Shown: positions 17,601 through 25,012 of the stretch, one piece after another
Layout of the letters: the number at the start of each line of letters is the position of its first letter
Numbering within the stretch: position 1 is the stretch's first letter
Assembly (NCBI GenBank): GCA_041629655.1
Contig: JBFKMV010000037.1
Coordinates: forward strand, 1 to 31,866
Reading direction: 5' to 3'
DNA from: JBFKMV01 sp041629655
GTDB lineage: Bacteria > Acidobacteriota > Polarisedimenticolia > Polarisedimenticolales > Polarisedimenticolaceae
Length of the DNA stretch: 31,866 nt
The notes under the pieces: model-generated
Database searches by the model: none
The model's input: only the letters and a program-made list of their open reading frames with translations
What the model was told of the DNA's origin: nothing
Position numbers and translations under genes: made by a program

Positions 17601-18074
17601 CTGCTCGTCGACGCCGGCCGCGGCGGCAACGCGCAATCCCCGCGGAACGTGTTCGCCCGGCAGCTCGGGGAGATGTACCGGAGCTGGGGCAAGCGGCGCG
17701 GCATGCGGCTCGAGGAGCTGGAGGAGAACGGCCGCGGTGGCTACCGCCTGCTGCTCGGCGTCTCCGGCTACGCGGCGTGGGCGCTGCTCGAGCCCGAGGA
17801 CGGGCTGCACGTCCTCGAACGACCGGGGGCCGGCAAGCGCGAGAAGACCCGTCGCTGGGTCGTGCGGGTCCGCGTGCTGCCCCAACCCGTCGGGGCCGTC
17901 GACGACCCCCGGACGGTGGCCAGGCAGGAGATGGCCCGCCCGGACGCGCAGCCGCCGGAAATCATCCGCCGCTACCGCGAGGCCCCGTCGCCGCTGGTGC
18001 GCGACAGCCGCCGCGGGTGGCGCACGGGTCTGCTGGACCGGGTGCTGGGCGGGGACTTCGATCTGATGGGCTGA
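14682..18074 (+). CDS. Membrane-anchored tandem AAA+ (Clp/Hsp100-type) ATPase fused to a GGQ-less release factor 2-like domain
   Basis: The 1130-residue protein has four parts. One membrane segment (about 7-23) precedes a helical, HEAT-like region (about 35-180). A first AAA+ module (about 270-500) has Walker A GDSGTGKT (Lys299) and a ClpB-like pore-loop AYMGQLEERI, but its Walker B reads PDFH at 357-360 and its arginine-finger position reads CRTAF at 409-413. The second AAA+ module (about 520-825) has Walker A GPTGTGKT (Lys573), Walker B LLDEFEKAH (Asp636, Glu637), an EFLNRID arginine finger and a GARPLKRAVE sensor 2. Residues about 890-1130 match release factor 2: FWTSPER, DAGRGG, MYRSWGKRRG, VSGYAAWALL, then a C-tail RDSRRGWRTG with VLGGDFD. 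The GGQ domain and the SPF tripeptide are missing. ATG 14682 follows GAGGG by six bases. The family is AAA+/Clp with certainty; the biological role is unknown. Confidence 0.88.
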   Translation: MESGTAMTLLVVAGLVAMIVMALRARSPLAAAPTASEDHAELYQVAQRAFERFQVAASPGDTLRDDAFLEGVELLRLGPYSESDLLGYFTGDSVVIACMALEALARTPGGDDVVEPILAGINDVAPWTRHFALRVLAARVPAGEPLVGRLLSRIDRSWSFQPAVRILREFVQQRIAGGESPTIAGDLEACARPSAGADDDWGGPGGPKPPPSHGTWLLEFVPRLGDELRPVQDQLRAWSAGRVDKDALTAIGTVWPEGGGFDPPVSHPELERRVAAVETELLKAPPRSTLLIGDSGTGKTSAIRALGTRLQRDGWTVFEAGQAELMAGMAYMGQLEERIRELVGLLGGGRKVLWVVPDFHALSWAGRHRYDRTSVLDYLLPLVERGEIKLVGETTHAGYQRLLQSKPRCRTAFNSLRLEPLSGEETLQLARDWIVRHTPDGSPPIVSDAVLGEAWNLAQQFMGTRATPGNLLELLSITRSRMLAGGSDGKLEIRLDDLIATLGAVSGLPASILDERQSLNLARLREVFESRVMGQQEAVDCLVERVAMIKAGVTDPTRPPGVFLLAGPTGTGKTEIAKALAGFLFGSEERMIRLDMSELQDEASLVRIFGDPQALEAADALVDQIRKQPFSVVLLDEFEKAHRRVWDLFLQVFDDGRLTDRLGRTADFRHALILMTSNLGANIPAGLGLGFLDRRGAFSVDSVRRDVARVFRKEFLNRIDRVIVFRPLGRDTMREILHRELDEVFGRRGLRNRQWAVEWDDAAVEYLLEKGFTADLGARPLKRAVERYLLAPLARTIVDHRFPEGDQFLFVSSTGSGLRVRFVDPDAAEDEGAAAPDELEGREAAELRLETVVLSPHGDTAEIALLRARYDAVAARMETESMHAAKRQALQRTAQKGFWTSPERFAVLGRAEYLDRIEAGARSSASLLERLEKLAARRPARLPRDLVGRLAQQLWLLERACDDVGRDRPTEAWLLVDAGRGGNAQSPRNVFARQLGEMYRSWGKRRGMRLEELEENGRGGYRLLLGVSGYAAWALLEPEDGLHVLERPGAGKREKTRRWVVRVRVLPQPVGAVDDPRTVARQEMARPDAQPPEIIRRYREAPSPLVRDSRRGWRTGLLDRVLGGDFDLMG

Positions 18075-18099
18075 GCACGAACGACCCGTAAGGGTCCGC

Positions 18100-20013
18100 T
18101 CACGACCGCCCGAGCGCCTCGCGCGCCTCCTGGTCGCTCGGCCGCAGCTCGAGCACGCGGCGCCACGCCCGAGCCGCCTCCTCGGGCCGGGATGCGGCGG
18201 ACGACCAGCGGGCAAAGGCCCGCCAGCCCGTGAGCGAGGCGGGGTTGTCCGCCAGCCAGGCGCGCAGCAGCGGCTCGGCCTCCGCAGGTCGGCCGACCCG
18301 CCCGAGCACCGTCGTCAGGCGCTCGACCGTCTGCGCCGACAGCGGGGCGATGCTGGCGTGCTCGCGGTACAGCTCGAGCGCGCGCTCGTAGTCCTCCCGC
18401 CGCACCTCGAGACCGGCCAGCCGCCACAGGATCTGCGGGCTGGCCTCCACGTCCGCGATCGACAGCGCCTCGACCAGCGCCTGCTCGGCCCCGTCGAGAT
18501 CGTGCCGGGCGATCCGGGCGTCGGCCAGCCTGCAGCGCGCCGTGACGTTGCCCGGGTCGACGGACAGGATCTGCAGCAGCATCCGCTCCGCGACGTCGAA
18601 GCGGCGCTGCATGATGGCGAACGTCGCCAGCTGGAGCGTCGTGTACTGGCGGATGCGGTGCTTGGGGTCGGGAAGCTGCTCGTCGTCCGGGCGCCCGACG
18701 TCCGAGGAGCCCTGGAGGTAGCCGAGCGACTGGAGCCGCTCGAGGTGCTCCTCGTCGATGTCCTGCGGAAGATCGGCGGCCGCGCCGGCGAAGGCGGCCT
18801 CGATCCGCTGGAGCATCTCCCGTGCACGATCGGATTCCGTCGGCGCGAGGTTGGTTCGCTCCCCGGGGTCGTCGCGCAGGTCGTACAGCTCCGCCTCCGG
18901 CGCGTCGATGTACTTCCAGTCGGCGGTGCGCAGCGCGCGCAGCGGGGCCCAGCCGAACTCCAATCGCCCGAAGTGGCTCTCGGCGAACACCTCGCCGCGG
19001 TGCCGGTCGGTGGTGCCGCGGGCCAGCTCCCACAGGCTCGCGCCGTCGAGACCGGGTTCCGGATCGAGACCGAGCGCGGCCAGCACCGTCGGGACGACGT
19101 CCACCAGACCCACGACCGGGGTACGCCGCTCGCCGCGCGGCAGCCCCGCGGGGTAGCGCACGATCAACGGCACCCGCAGCAGCTCCTCGTAGAGGAACAC
19201 GCCGTGGGTCAGCTCGCCGTGGTTCATCAGCCCCTCGCCGTGGTCGGCCGTCACCACCACCAGCGTCTGGTCCAACCGCCGGTCTTCACGCAGCGCCCCG
19301 ATCAACCGCTCGAGCTGGTCGTCCACGAAGGCGATCTCGCCCCGGTAGGCCACGAACGCCTCCTCGGATGCCGGGACGCCCGTCGCCGGCATGTACTCCG
19401 CCGGTGGCTCGTACGGGACGTGGGGATCGTAGTAGTGGAGAAACAGGAAGAACGGCCGACCCGGGTCGGGACGTCGTGCGAGCCACGCCAGCGCCGCGTC
19501 GGTCACCTCCGAGGCAGGCCGCTCCGGATTGTGGTAGCGCTCGCCGCCCACGGCGAACGCGTCGTCGTACCGGTCGAAGCCCTGGTCCAGCCCCGACGAG
19601 GCCTCGAGGGGCAACGCCCCGACGAAGGCCGCCGTCTCGAAACCCGCCGCGCCCAGCCGCTCGGCCAGCGTCTCGAACGGCTCTTCGAGCTGGTAGATAC
19701 CGTTGTGCCGGATGCCGAGCCGCCAGGGGTCGAGCCCGGTGAGCAAGCTGGCGTGGGCCGGCAGCGTGATCGGCACCGGCGCCAGCGCCGACTCGAAGGC
19801 CACGCCCTCCGCGGCGAGACGATCGAGGGTCTCGCTGCGCGTGAGCTGGTCGCCGTAGCAACCCAGGTAATCGGCGCGCAACGTGTCGATGCTGACCAGC
19901 AGCACGTTGCGGGGAGGCGGGCCCGGGGCCCGGGCTCCGGTCCGGCACCCGACGGCGCCGACGGCAAGGGCCGCGGCCAGCACGCTGGCCACGCCGGCGA
20001 GCCGCCACCTCAT
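18100..20013 (-). CDS. Sulfatase-fold (alkaline phosphatase superfamily) lipoprotein with TPR tail
   Basis: The 637-residue protein has a lipoprotein-type signal peptide (basic start, hydrophobic core 6-22, Cys23 after AVG). The alkaline-phosphatase-superfamily domain (about 36-400) contains the metal-binding VSIDTLRADYLGCYG (Asp43), VVVTADHGEGLMNHGELTHG and WKYIDAPEAELYDL. The usual sulfatase motif C/S-x-P-x-R is replaced by TLPAH at 83-87, so Thr83 sits where the formylglycine would be. The C-terminal 200 residues (about 440-637) form TPR-like helical repeats, for example RFDVAERMLLQILSVDPGN. This architecture is common in Acidobacteriota and related phyla. The substrate is unknown; it may be a hydrolase or phospho-transferase rather than a true sulfatase. 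A good promoter lies upstream. Its 3' end converges with the AAA+ gene, 25 bp away. Confidence 0.85.
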   Translation of the reverse strand: MRWRLAGVASVLAAALAVGAVGCRTGARAPGPPPRNVLLVSIDTLRADYLGCYGDQLTRSETLDRLAAEGVAFESALAPVPITLPAHASLLTGLDPWRLGIRHNGIYQLEEPFETLAERLGAAGFETAAFVGALPLEASSGLDQGFDRYDDAFAVGGERYHNPERPASEVTDAALAWLARRPDPGRPFFLFLHYYDPHVPYEPPAEYMPATGVPASEEAFVAYRGEIAFVDDQLERLIGALREDRRLDQTLVVVTADHGEGLMNHGELTHGVFLYEELLRVPLIVRYPAGLPRGERRTPVVGLVDVVPTVLAALGLDPEPGLDGASLWELARGTTDRHRGEVFAESHFGRLEFGWAPLRALRTADWKYIDAPEAELYDLRDDPGERTNLAPTESDRAREMLQRIEAAFAGAAADLPQDIDEEHLERLQSLGYLQGSSDVGRPDDEQLPDPKHRIRQYTTLQLATFAIMQRRFDVAERMLLQILSVDPGNVTARCRLADARIARHDLDGAEQALVEALSIADVEASPQILWRLAGLEVRREDYERALELYREHASIAPLSAQTVERLTTVLGRVGRPAEAEPLLRAWLADNPASLTGWRAFARWSSAASRPEEAARAWRRVLELRPSDQEAREALGRS

Positions 20014-20060
20014 GCGAACGAGCTTCCGCTACCCGGCATCCTCCCCCCCAGGGCGCCAGG

Positions 20061-20089
20061 AGAATACGGCGACCGGCGGAGGATGTCAA
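20061..20089 (-). promoter_or_regulatory. Near-consensus sigma-70 promoter of the sulfatase-fold lipoprotein gene
   Basis: On the minus strand TTGACA (20084-20089, perfect -35) and TATTCT (20061-20066) are separated by exactly 17 bp. The expected start near 20054 gives a leader of about 41 bases. It sits in the 86 bp gap behind aceK and is one of the two clearest promoters in the window. A nine-codon frame (20039 to 20010) in the leader overlaps the lipoprotein ATG. Confidence 0.75.
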
Positions 20090-20099
20090 AGTCCGGGAG

Positions 20100-21842
20100 C
20101 TACCCTCCCTCCCCGGCATCCTCCCGCACCAGCCGGTGGGCCTGGTACGGGATGATGCTGAACGTCTCGCCGCGCTCGAGGCGCTCCTGGGTCGCCTGCC
20201 AGAAGCCGACCTCGAACAGGTCGCGGTGCTGCTCCAGCAGCACCGGGAGGAACTCCCGGGGCAGGTCCAGGACGCGCAGGAACTCCTCCGGGAACACGTC
20301 GGACTTGCCGACCGAGAACCACGGGTTGTCGCTGATCGCCTCGTCGTAGCTCGACGGTTCGGGCATGTTGCGGAAGTTGCAGCCGGTCAGCGTGGTCAGC
20401 TCGTCGTAGTCGTAGAACGCGACGCGCCCGTGCCGGGTGACGCCGAAGTTCTTCAGGAACAGGTCCCCGGGGAATACGTCGGCCCGCGCGAGGTCCTTGA
20501 GCGCGCAGCCGAAGTCGAGCACCGCGGCGGCGGCGGCGGCGTGGTCGGCCTCGCGGACGTAGACGTTGAGCGGGGTCAGTCGCCGCTGCACGTAGACGTG
20601 GCGCAGGATGACCTTCGAGTCGCGCAGCTCGACCGAGCGCGTCGCGTTGGCGGCCAGGTCCTCGAGCAGCTGCGGCGAGAAGCGCTTGCGGTCCAGCACC
20701 AGGTGCTCGAACTCCTGCGTGTCGACGAGCCTGCCGGCGCGGTCGTGCTCGAACACGTGGCGGTAGGAGCGACGGACCTGCTCCCGGGAGACCCGCTTCG
20801 GCATCGGGAAGCGGTCCCGGATGACCTTGAACACCAGGTCGTAGGACGGCATCGTGAACACGATCATCACCATCCCCGGCTGCCCCGGAGCCACGTCGAA
20901 GGTGTCGGGGGGGTGATGCAGCACGTCGCGGTACAGCTCGGTCTTGCCGTGCTTGTGGAAGCCGATCGAGATGTAAAGCTCCGCGATGCGCTTGCTCGGC
21001 AGCAACAGCTTGAGAAACCGCACCAGCTCGTAGGGCCGCGGGCACTCGACGTGGAACGAGGAGCGCGTGAAGCTGAACAGGATGCTCACGTCGTTTTCGT
21101 CCAGCAGCAAGGCGTCGACGACGATCCGCTCGCCGCGGGTCCTGAACGCGATCACCATCGGGATCCGCGCCGCCCCGCTGAACAGCCGGCCGATCAGGTA
21201 GGCGCCGTCGCCGCGGTAGAAGATCTCGCGGATCACCTCCGCCCTGTCGATCCGGCCGAGCGAACCGGCCTCGCGCAGCCGTGTCCGGATCACCGCGACG
21301 ACCCGCCGCGCGTCCTCGGCGAGGTCGAGCAGGCGGTCGGCGAACGGGGTGTCGCCGAGCATGCGGGCCAGCAGCAGTGCGTCCGAGGCCTCGTGGGGAT
21401 AGGAGCGGGAGAGCGGCTCGTCGGCGCGGTTGGGCGGCGTGTCGAAGTCGGTGTCGGCGAACTCGATCTCGTCGTCCACGCCGACGGTGGTGAAGATGCG
21501 GCGCGTCACCGAGTTGTAGAACGTCTCGGCGAGCTCCCAGTCCGTGCAATCCGCCGCCAGGCCGGAGAAGACCGCCTTGATGCTGATCCACACCGCGCGC
21601 TGTTCGACCCGTTCGTCGAGCAGCTCGGTCAGCCCGGCGACCGTCCGGCTCACGGACTCGTCGTACAGCGCCAGCCGCCGGCGCGCGTCGTCGTGCATCC
21701 CGGCGACATCGCGGCGCGCGAACCGCTCGCCCGCCCGGCGGGTCACGCTTCCGAACTCGTCGCGGTACGCGCGGAATCCCTTGATGACCTGCCGCGCCGC
21801 CAGGTTGGCCAGCCGGCTCAGTGTGGGTTTCGTTCTCGGCAT
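20100..21842 (-). CDS. aceK: Isocitrate dehydrogenase kinase/phosphatase AceK
   Basis: AceK phosphorylates and dephosphorylates isocitrate dehydrogenase and so controls flow between the Krebs cycle and the glyoxylate bypass. The 580-residue protein matches the family along its length. The regulatory domain (about 1-320) contains FYNSVTRRIFTTVGVDDEIEF, and the kinase domain (about 325-580) contains YDLVFKVIRDRF with Lys339. The ADVFPGDLFLKNFGVTRHG segment and FYDYDEL (Asp478) correspond to the catalytic and metal-binding residues of the E. coli enzyme. AceK usually follows aceA and aceB; here neither is present in the window. No Shine-Dalgarno sequence is visible, and a TATACT box ends only 12 bases before the ATG, suggesting a nearly leaderless message. 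Confidence 0.96.
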   Translation of the reverse strand: MPRTKPTLSRLANLAARQVIKGFRAYRDEFGSVTRRAGERFARRDVAGMHDDARRRLALYDESVSRTVAGLTELLDERVEQRAVWISIKAVFSGLAADCTDWELAETFYNSVTRRIFTTVGVDDEIEFADTDFDTPPNRADEPLSRSYPHEASDALLLARMLGDTPFADRLLDLAEDARRVVAVIRTRLREAGSLGRIDRAEVIREIFYRGDGAYLIGRLFSGAARIPMVIAFRTRGERIVVDALLLDENDVSILFSFTRSSFHVECPRPYELVRFLKLLLPSKRIAELYISIGFHKHGKTELYRDVLHHPPDTFDVAPGQPGMVMIVFTMPSYDLVFKVIRDRFPMPKRVSREQVRRSYRHVFEHDRAGRLVDTQEFEHLVLDRKRFSPQLLEDLAANATRSVELRDSKVILRHVYVQRRLTPLNVYVREADHAAAAAAVLDFGCALKDLARADVFPGDLFLKNFGVTRHGRVAFYDYDELTTLTGCNFRNMPEPSSYDEAISDNPWFSVGKSDVFPEEFLRVLDLPREFLPVLLEQHRDLFEVGFWQATQERLERGETFSIIPYQAHRLVREDAGEGG

Positions 21843-21854
21843 CGCGACGGGGAA

Positions 21855-21860
21855 AGTATA
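21855..21860 (-). promoter_or_regulatory. Candidate -10 box of aceK
   Basis: TATACT on the minus strand lies in the 43 bp gap between the esterase stop and the aceK start. The predicted start point near 21848 would leave a leader of about six bases. No convincing -35 element is seen. Confidence 0.45.
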
Positions 21861-21885
21861 GTGCCGCCGCCGGCGAGCGACCCGG

Positions 21886-23037
21886 TCAGCTGCCGGTCGC
21901 GTCCGGTTCCGCGGGCTGCGTGGCCGGGGCCGCTGCCAGGTGACGCCCGATCCACGGGAACACGACCTCGCGCAAGCGCTCGCCGATCCGCTTGCGGTGG
22001 TCGCCGTCGTAGACCTCGAAGGTGTGCGGGATGCGCAGCTCGGACAGCCGCTGCGAGAACAGGCGTCCGCCCTCGGGGATGTGCGGGAACTGCTCGCCGG
22101 TTCCGTAGTCCAGCCCCAGGCCGCGCAGCGACAGCAGCGCCTCGCGCCGGGCCCTGACGTGGTGCACGGGGAAGGACAGCACGAACCGGGTGTAGGCCGG
22201 CTCGTCGGGCAGCGTCTCCCCGCGCTCGCTGCGGAACGGATGCTCGATGAACAGCGGCGGCGCCGCGGGGTCGGGCAGGAACGCGCTCAGCAGGCCCACC
22301 GCGGCCACGACGTAGAAGTCGCGCTGCTCGATCGCCTCGTCGAGCGCCGCGGGACCGTCCAGCTCGCGGGCGGCGAGCCAGGCCGGGTTCCCCTGCCCCA
22401 GGTCCTCCTCCGCGGCGAGGCAGCACGGGCTCATCGCCCAGGCCGTGCCGAACACGTCGGGCCGTTGCATCACCAGGTGCAGCGCACCGTAACCGCCCAT
22501 CGAGTGACCGGTCACGGCGCGGCTGTCGCGCTCCGGCAAGGTGCGGTAGCCGGTGTCGACGAACGTGACCAGCTCCTCGGCGATCAGGTCGGCCCAGTTC
22601 CCCGAAACCGGGGAATTGCGGTAGAAACCGCCGCCGATGCGGTTGCCCCCGTCCGGCATCACCACGATCAGCGGCGGGACGCGACCGTCCCCGATCAGGT
22701 CGTCGAGCATCGCGGGCAGCTCGTAGTGCCGCGACCACACCGACGGGTGGTCGAAGATGCCGTGCAGCAGATAGACCACGGGATAGCGGGTGCCCGCGGC
22801 CGCCGCCGCGTCGTAGCCCGGCGGCAGGTACACGCCGACCTGCTTGGGCCCGCCGTCGCCGACGCGGTTGCCTTCCAGGGAACGCGCCGGGATCTCCCGG
22901 ATCTCGAGGCGGCCGGCGGGGCCGACCGGTGCCGGCTCGGGCGCCGCGGCCGGCTGCTGCGCGGCGGCGGACGCCGCGGACAGCATCAGCAGGGCCGGGA
23001 CCATCCAGCAGGTGGGGGTCTTGTTCCTCACGTTCAT
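21886..23037 (-). CDS. Secreted alpha/beta-hydrolase, esterase D-type
   Basis: The 383-residue protein starts with a Sec signal peptide (about 1-26, cleavage after SAAA). The mature part is an esterase D/antigen 85-type alpha/beta hydrolase: QVGVYLPPGYDAAAAAG, YPVVYLLHGIFDHPSVW, PLIVVMPDGGNRIGGG, then the nucleophile elbow GHSMGG with Ser179, and a C-terminal YDGDHRKRIGERL segment with His347 as probable catalytic base. Enzymes of this family hydrolyse carboxylic esters (feruloyl esters, acyl glycerols, enterobactin and others); the natural substrate cannot be read from sequence. A strong ribosome-binding site GGGAGGAG stands just before the ATG. The gene is divergent from the GYD gene and lies upstream of aceK on the same strand. 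Confidence 0.86.
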   Translation of the reverse strand: MNVRNKTPTCWMVPALLMLSAASAAAQQPAAAPEPAPVGPAGRLEIREIPARSLEGNRVGDGGPKQVGVYLPPGYDAAAAAGTRYPVVYLLHGIFDHPSVWSRHYELPAMLDDLIGDGRVPPLIVVMPDGGNRIGGGFYRNSPVSGNWADLIAEELVTFVDTGYRTLPERDSRAVTGHSMGGYGALHLVMQRPDVFGTAWAMSPCCLAAEEDLGQGNPAWLAARELDGPAALDEAIEQRDFYVVAAVGLLSAFLPDPAAPPLFIEHPFRSERGETLPDEPAYTRFVLSFPVHHVRARREALLSLRGLGLDYGTGEQFPHIPEGGRLFSQRLSELRIPHTFEVYDGDHRKRIGERLREVVFPWIGRHLAAAPATQPAEPDATGS

Positions 23038-23101
23038 CGCTCCTCCCGCCTGGTGATACGCCCGAGATTCGCCACGAGTTCCCTGCCGGGGCGCCCGAGA
23101 C

Positions 23102-23131
23102 TTGACAGCGTTCGCCGCTTCCCCCTAGCCT
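23102..23131 (+). promoter_or_regulatory. Sigma-70-like promoter of the GYD-domain gene
   Basis: A perfect TTGACA (23102-23107) is followed after 18 bp by TAGCCT (23126-23131). The predicted transcription start near 23138 lies about 29 bases before the GYD ATG, with GGAGA at a proper ribosome-binding distance. Confidence 0.6.
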
Positions 23132-23166
23132 CACGGACGATCGCTACCCTCGATGGAGACCACCAG

Positions 23167-23454
23167 ATGGTAACGTTCATTGCGTTGCTCGACTACACGG
23201 ATCAGGGAATCCGCAACATCAAGGACTCCCCGCACCGGGCCGACCAGTTCAACGCGATGGCCGAGCGCGCCGGCGCGCGGGTCGTCGGGCAGTACTGGAC
23301 GATCGGCTCTCACGACGGCGTGCTGATCCTCGAGGCCCCCAACGACGAGGTCGCCGCCTCGGTGCTGCTGGCGCTCGGCGCGGCGGGCAACGTGCGCACG
23401 ACGACGCTGCGGGCCTACGAGTGGGGCGAAGCGCAGGGGCTGATCGAGGGCTGA
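23167..23454 (+). CDS. GYD-domain small protein
   Basis: The 95-residue protein resembles the GYD domain family of small alpha/beta ferredoxin-like proteins. Visible features are FIALLDYTDQGIRNIKDSP at the start, then AGARVVGQYWTIGSHDGVLI, in which the family's GxYD turn appears as GSHD, and a C-terminal VRTTTLRAYEW strand. The biochemical role of GYD proteins is not established. ATG 23167 has GGAGA about seven bases upstream and a promoter further up. The much longer open frame upstream is a shadow of the esterase. The gene is convergent with lnt, with only about 10 bp between stops. Confidence 0.85.
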   Translation: MVTFIALLDYTDQGIRNIKDSPHRADQFNAMAERAGARVVGQYWTIGSHDGVLILEAPNDEVAASVLLALGAAGNVRTTTLRAYEWGEAQGLIEG

Positions 23455-23464
23455 TCGAGCCTCG

Positions 23465-25012
23465 CTAGGTCTTGGCGACGATCACGGGCAGCGACGCCAG
23501 CAACAGCGCCACGCACAGCCAGGCCACGGCGTCTCCGATCCGATCGTAGACCGTCAAGCGCTCGATCACCGGAAGATCCATCACGCCGCTGGCCTCGACG
23601 AACAGCCCGGTCCTCCCGTGCACGCGGCCCAGCGGGTCGATGAACGCCGAGTGTCCGGTGTTCGCCGCGCGCACGAACGCGACACGGTTCTCGATCGCGC
23701 GGAGCCGCGCCGTGTCGACCATGTAGCTCTGGAACGGCGAGCGCCCGAACCACGCGTCGTTGGTGATCACGGCCTGGAGCCCGGCTCCGCGGCGCTTCAG
23801 CATCCGCGCCAGATCGGGAAAGAACTCCTCGAAGCACACCAGCACGCCGACCTGCGTTCCGGATGCCGGCAGCAACGCGTTCTCCGGCGCCGGCCGGAAT
23901 CCCCCGGAGACCCAGCGCCATTCCCCGCCACGGCCCTCGAGCAGCGGCCCCAGCAGACCCTCGAACGGCGTCTTCTCGGTGAACGGAACGAGGTAGACCT
24001 TGCCGCCCCAGGCCGGGTCGAGCGTGCCGTCGGGGTGCGCCACGAACGCGGCGTTGTAGGTCGCGATGGGTTCGTCGGGCCGGTACGGGTAGTAGTCGGC
24101 GCCGACCAGCAACGACACGCCGAGGGAGCGGGCCAGCAGCTGCACGTCGTCCATCCGGTACGTCTGCGGGTAGTCGAGATGGTGGAAGAACGGATCGGGC
24201 CGCGCCGTCTCCGGCCACACCACCAGCTCCGCCCCGCGGCCCACGGCCTCGCGCGTCAGCCGTTGCAGCGTGTTCCACTGCTGCTGCTCGGTGCCTTCGG
24301 CGTGCTTGAGCTCCAGGGGGACGTTGGGCTGGACGAACGCCGCGCGGACCGCGGGCGCCGCCGCCAGCTCGCGGGCCGTCCGCTGCCACGCCCAGCCGTC
24401 GTAGGCCAGCACTGCGGCGACCAGCAGCACCAGCGCGACCGCCGCGCGGCGCCGCGTCAGCGCGTAGAACCCGTACAGCGACTCGTAGAGCAGGCCGTTG
24501 AACAGCAGCACGAACAGCCCGACGCCGTACGTTCCCACGAGGTCGGCGAACTGGACCAGGAACGGGTACGGCGCCAGCGTCTGCCCCACGTGGTCGAGCG
24601 TCATCTTGAGATCGCCCCAGCTCTGGAGCCATTCCACCGACAGCCAGGTCATCGGCAGCAACAACGCGTACGACCAGCCCGAGCGCGCGCGCAGCCACCC
24701 CAGCAACGCCACCGACAACGCGACCTTGAGCCCGTAGGCCAGCACGACACCCAGGTACAGCGGCGCGGCCAGCCACGACTGCGACAGCATCGCGTAATGG
24801 AAGTGCGCCGCCCCGGCGAACGCCACGCCGCCGAACACGAACCCGGCCCACAGGCGGCGCAACCGCGAGGCATCCTCGTTGAGATCGAGCCACAGCAACA
24901 GCGGCAGGAACAGCAGCAGGCTGGGCACCAGCACGCCACCGTAGTAGGCCAGCACCAGCAGCGCCCCCGACAGGGCCGGGAGCTTCCAGATGCTGCGGTG
25001 CGCCGCGGTCAC
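23465..25012 (-). CDS. lnt: Apolipoprotein N-acyltransferase Lnt
   Basis: Lnt transfers the third acyl chain to the N-terminal cysteine of lipoproteins in the inner membrane. The 515-residue protein has about six N-terminal hydrophobic segments plus a C-terminal one, and a periplasmic carbon-nitrogen hydrolase domain (about 222-480). The catalytic triad is visible as Glu268 (VVWPETA), Lys338 (GGKVYLVPFTE) and Cys393 (VLVCFEEFFP). Further family motifs are TNDAWFG and RAIENRVAFVRAANTG. The GTG start at 25012 overlaps the fabF stop by four bases (GTGA), so translation is probably coupled. The open frame extends further upstream into fabF, but that part has no Lnt similarity. Its natural clients include lipoproteins such as the sulfatase-fold one nearby. 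Confidence 0.94.
   Translation of the reverse strand: MTAAHRSIWKLPALSGALLVLAYYGGVLVPSLLLFLPLLLWLDLNEDASRLRRLWAGFVFGGVAFAGAAHFHYAMLSQSWLAAPLYLGVVLAYGLKVALSVALLGWLRARSGWSYALLLPMTWLSVEWLQSWGDLKMTLDHVGQTLAPYPFLVQFADLVGTYGVGLFVLLFNGLLYESLYGFYALTRRRAAVALVLLVAAVLAYDGWAWQRTARELAAAPAVRAAFVQPNVPLELKHAEGTEQQQWNTLQRLTREAVGRGAELVVWPETARPDPFFHHLDYPQTYRMDDVQLLARSLGVSLLVGADYYPYRPDEPIATYNAAFVAHPDGTLDPAWGGKVYLVPFTEKTPFEGLLGPLLEGRGGEWRWVSGGFRPAPENALLPASGTQVGVLVCFEEFFPDLARMLKRRGAGLQAVITNDAWFGRSPFQSYMVDTARLRAIENRVAFVRAANTGHSAFIDPLGRVHGRTGLFVEASGVMDLPVIERLTVYDRIGDAVAWLCVALLLASLPVIVAKT

Noticed and set aside
18083..18096. GACCC-GTAA-GGGTC hairpin between the convergent AAA+ and lipoprotein genes
   Set aside because: Only a five-base-pair stem without a T tract; too weak to call a terminator.
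15384..18215. 943-codon minus-strand frame across the AAA+ gene
   Set aside because: Antisense shadow of a well-supported coding region; no domain visible.
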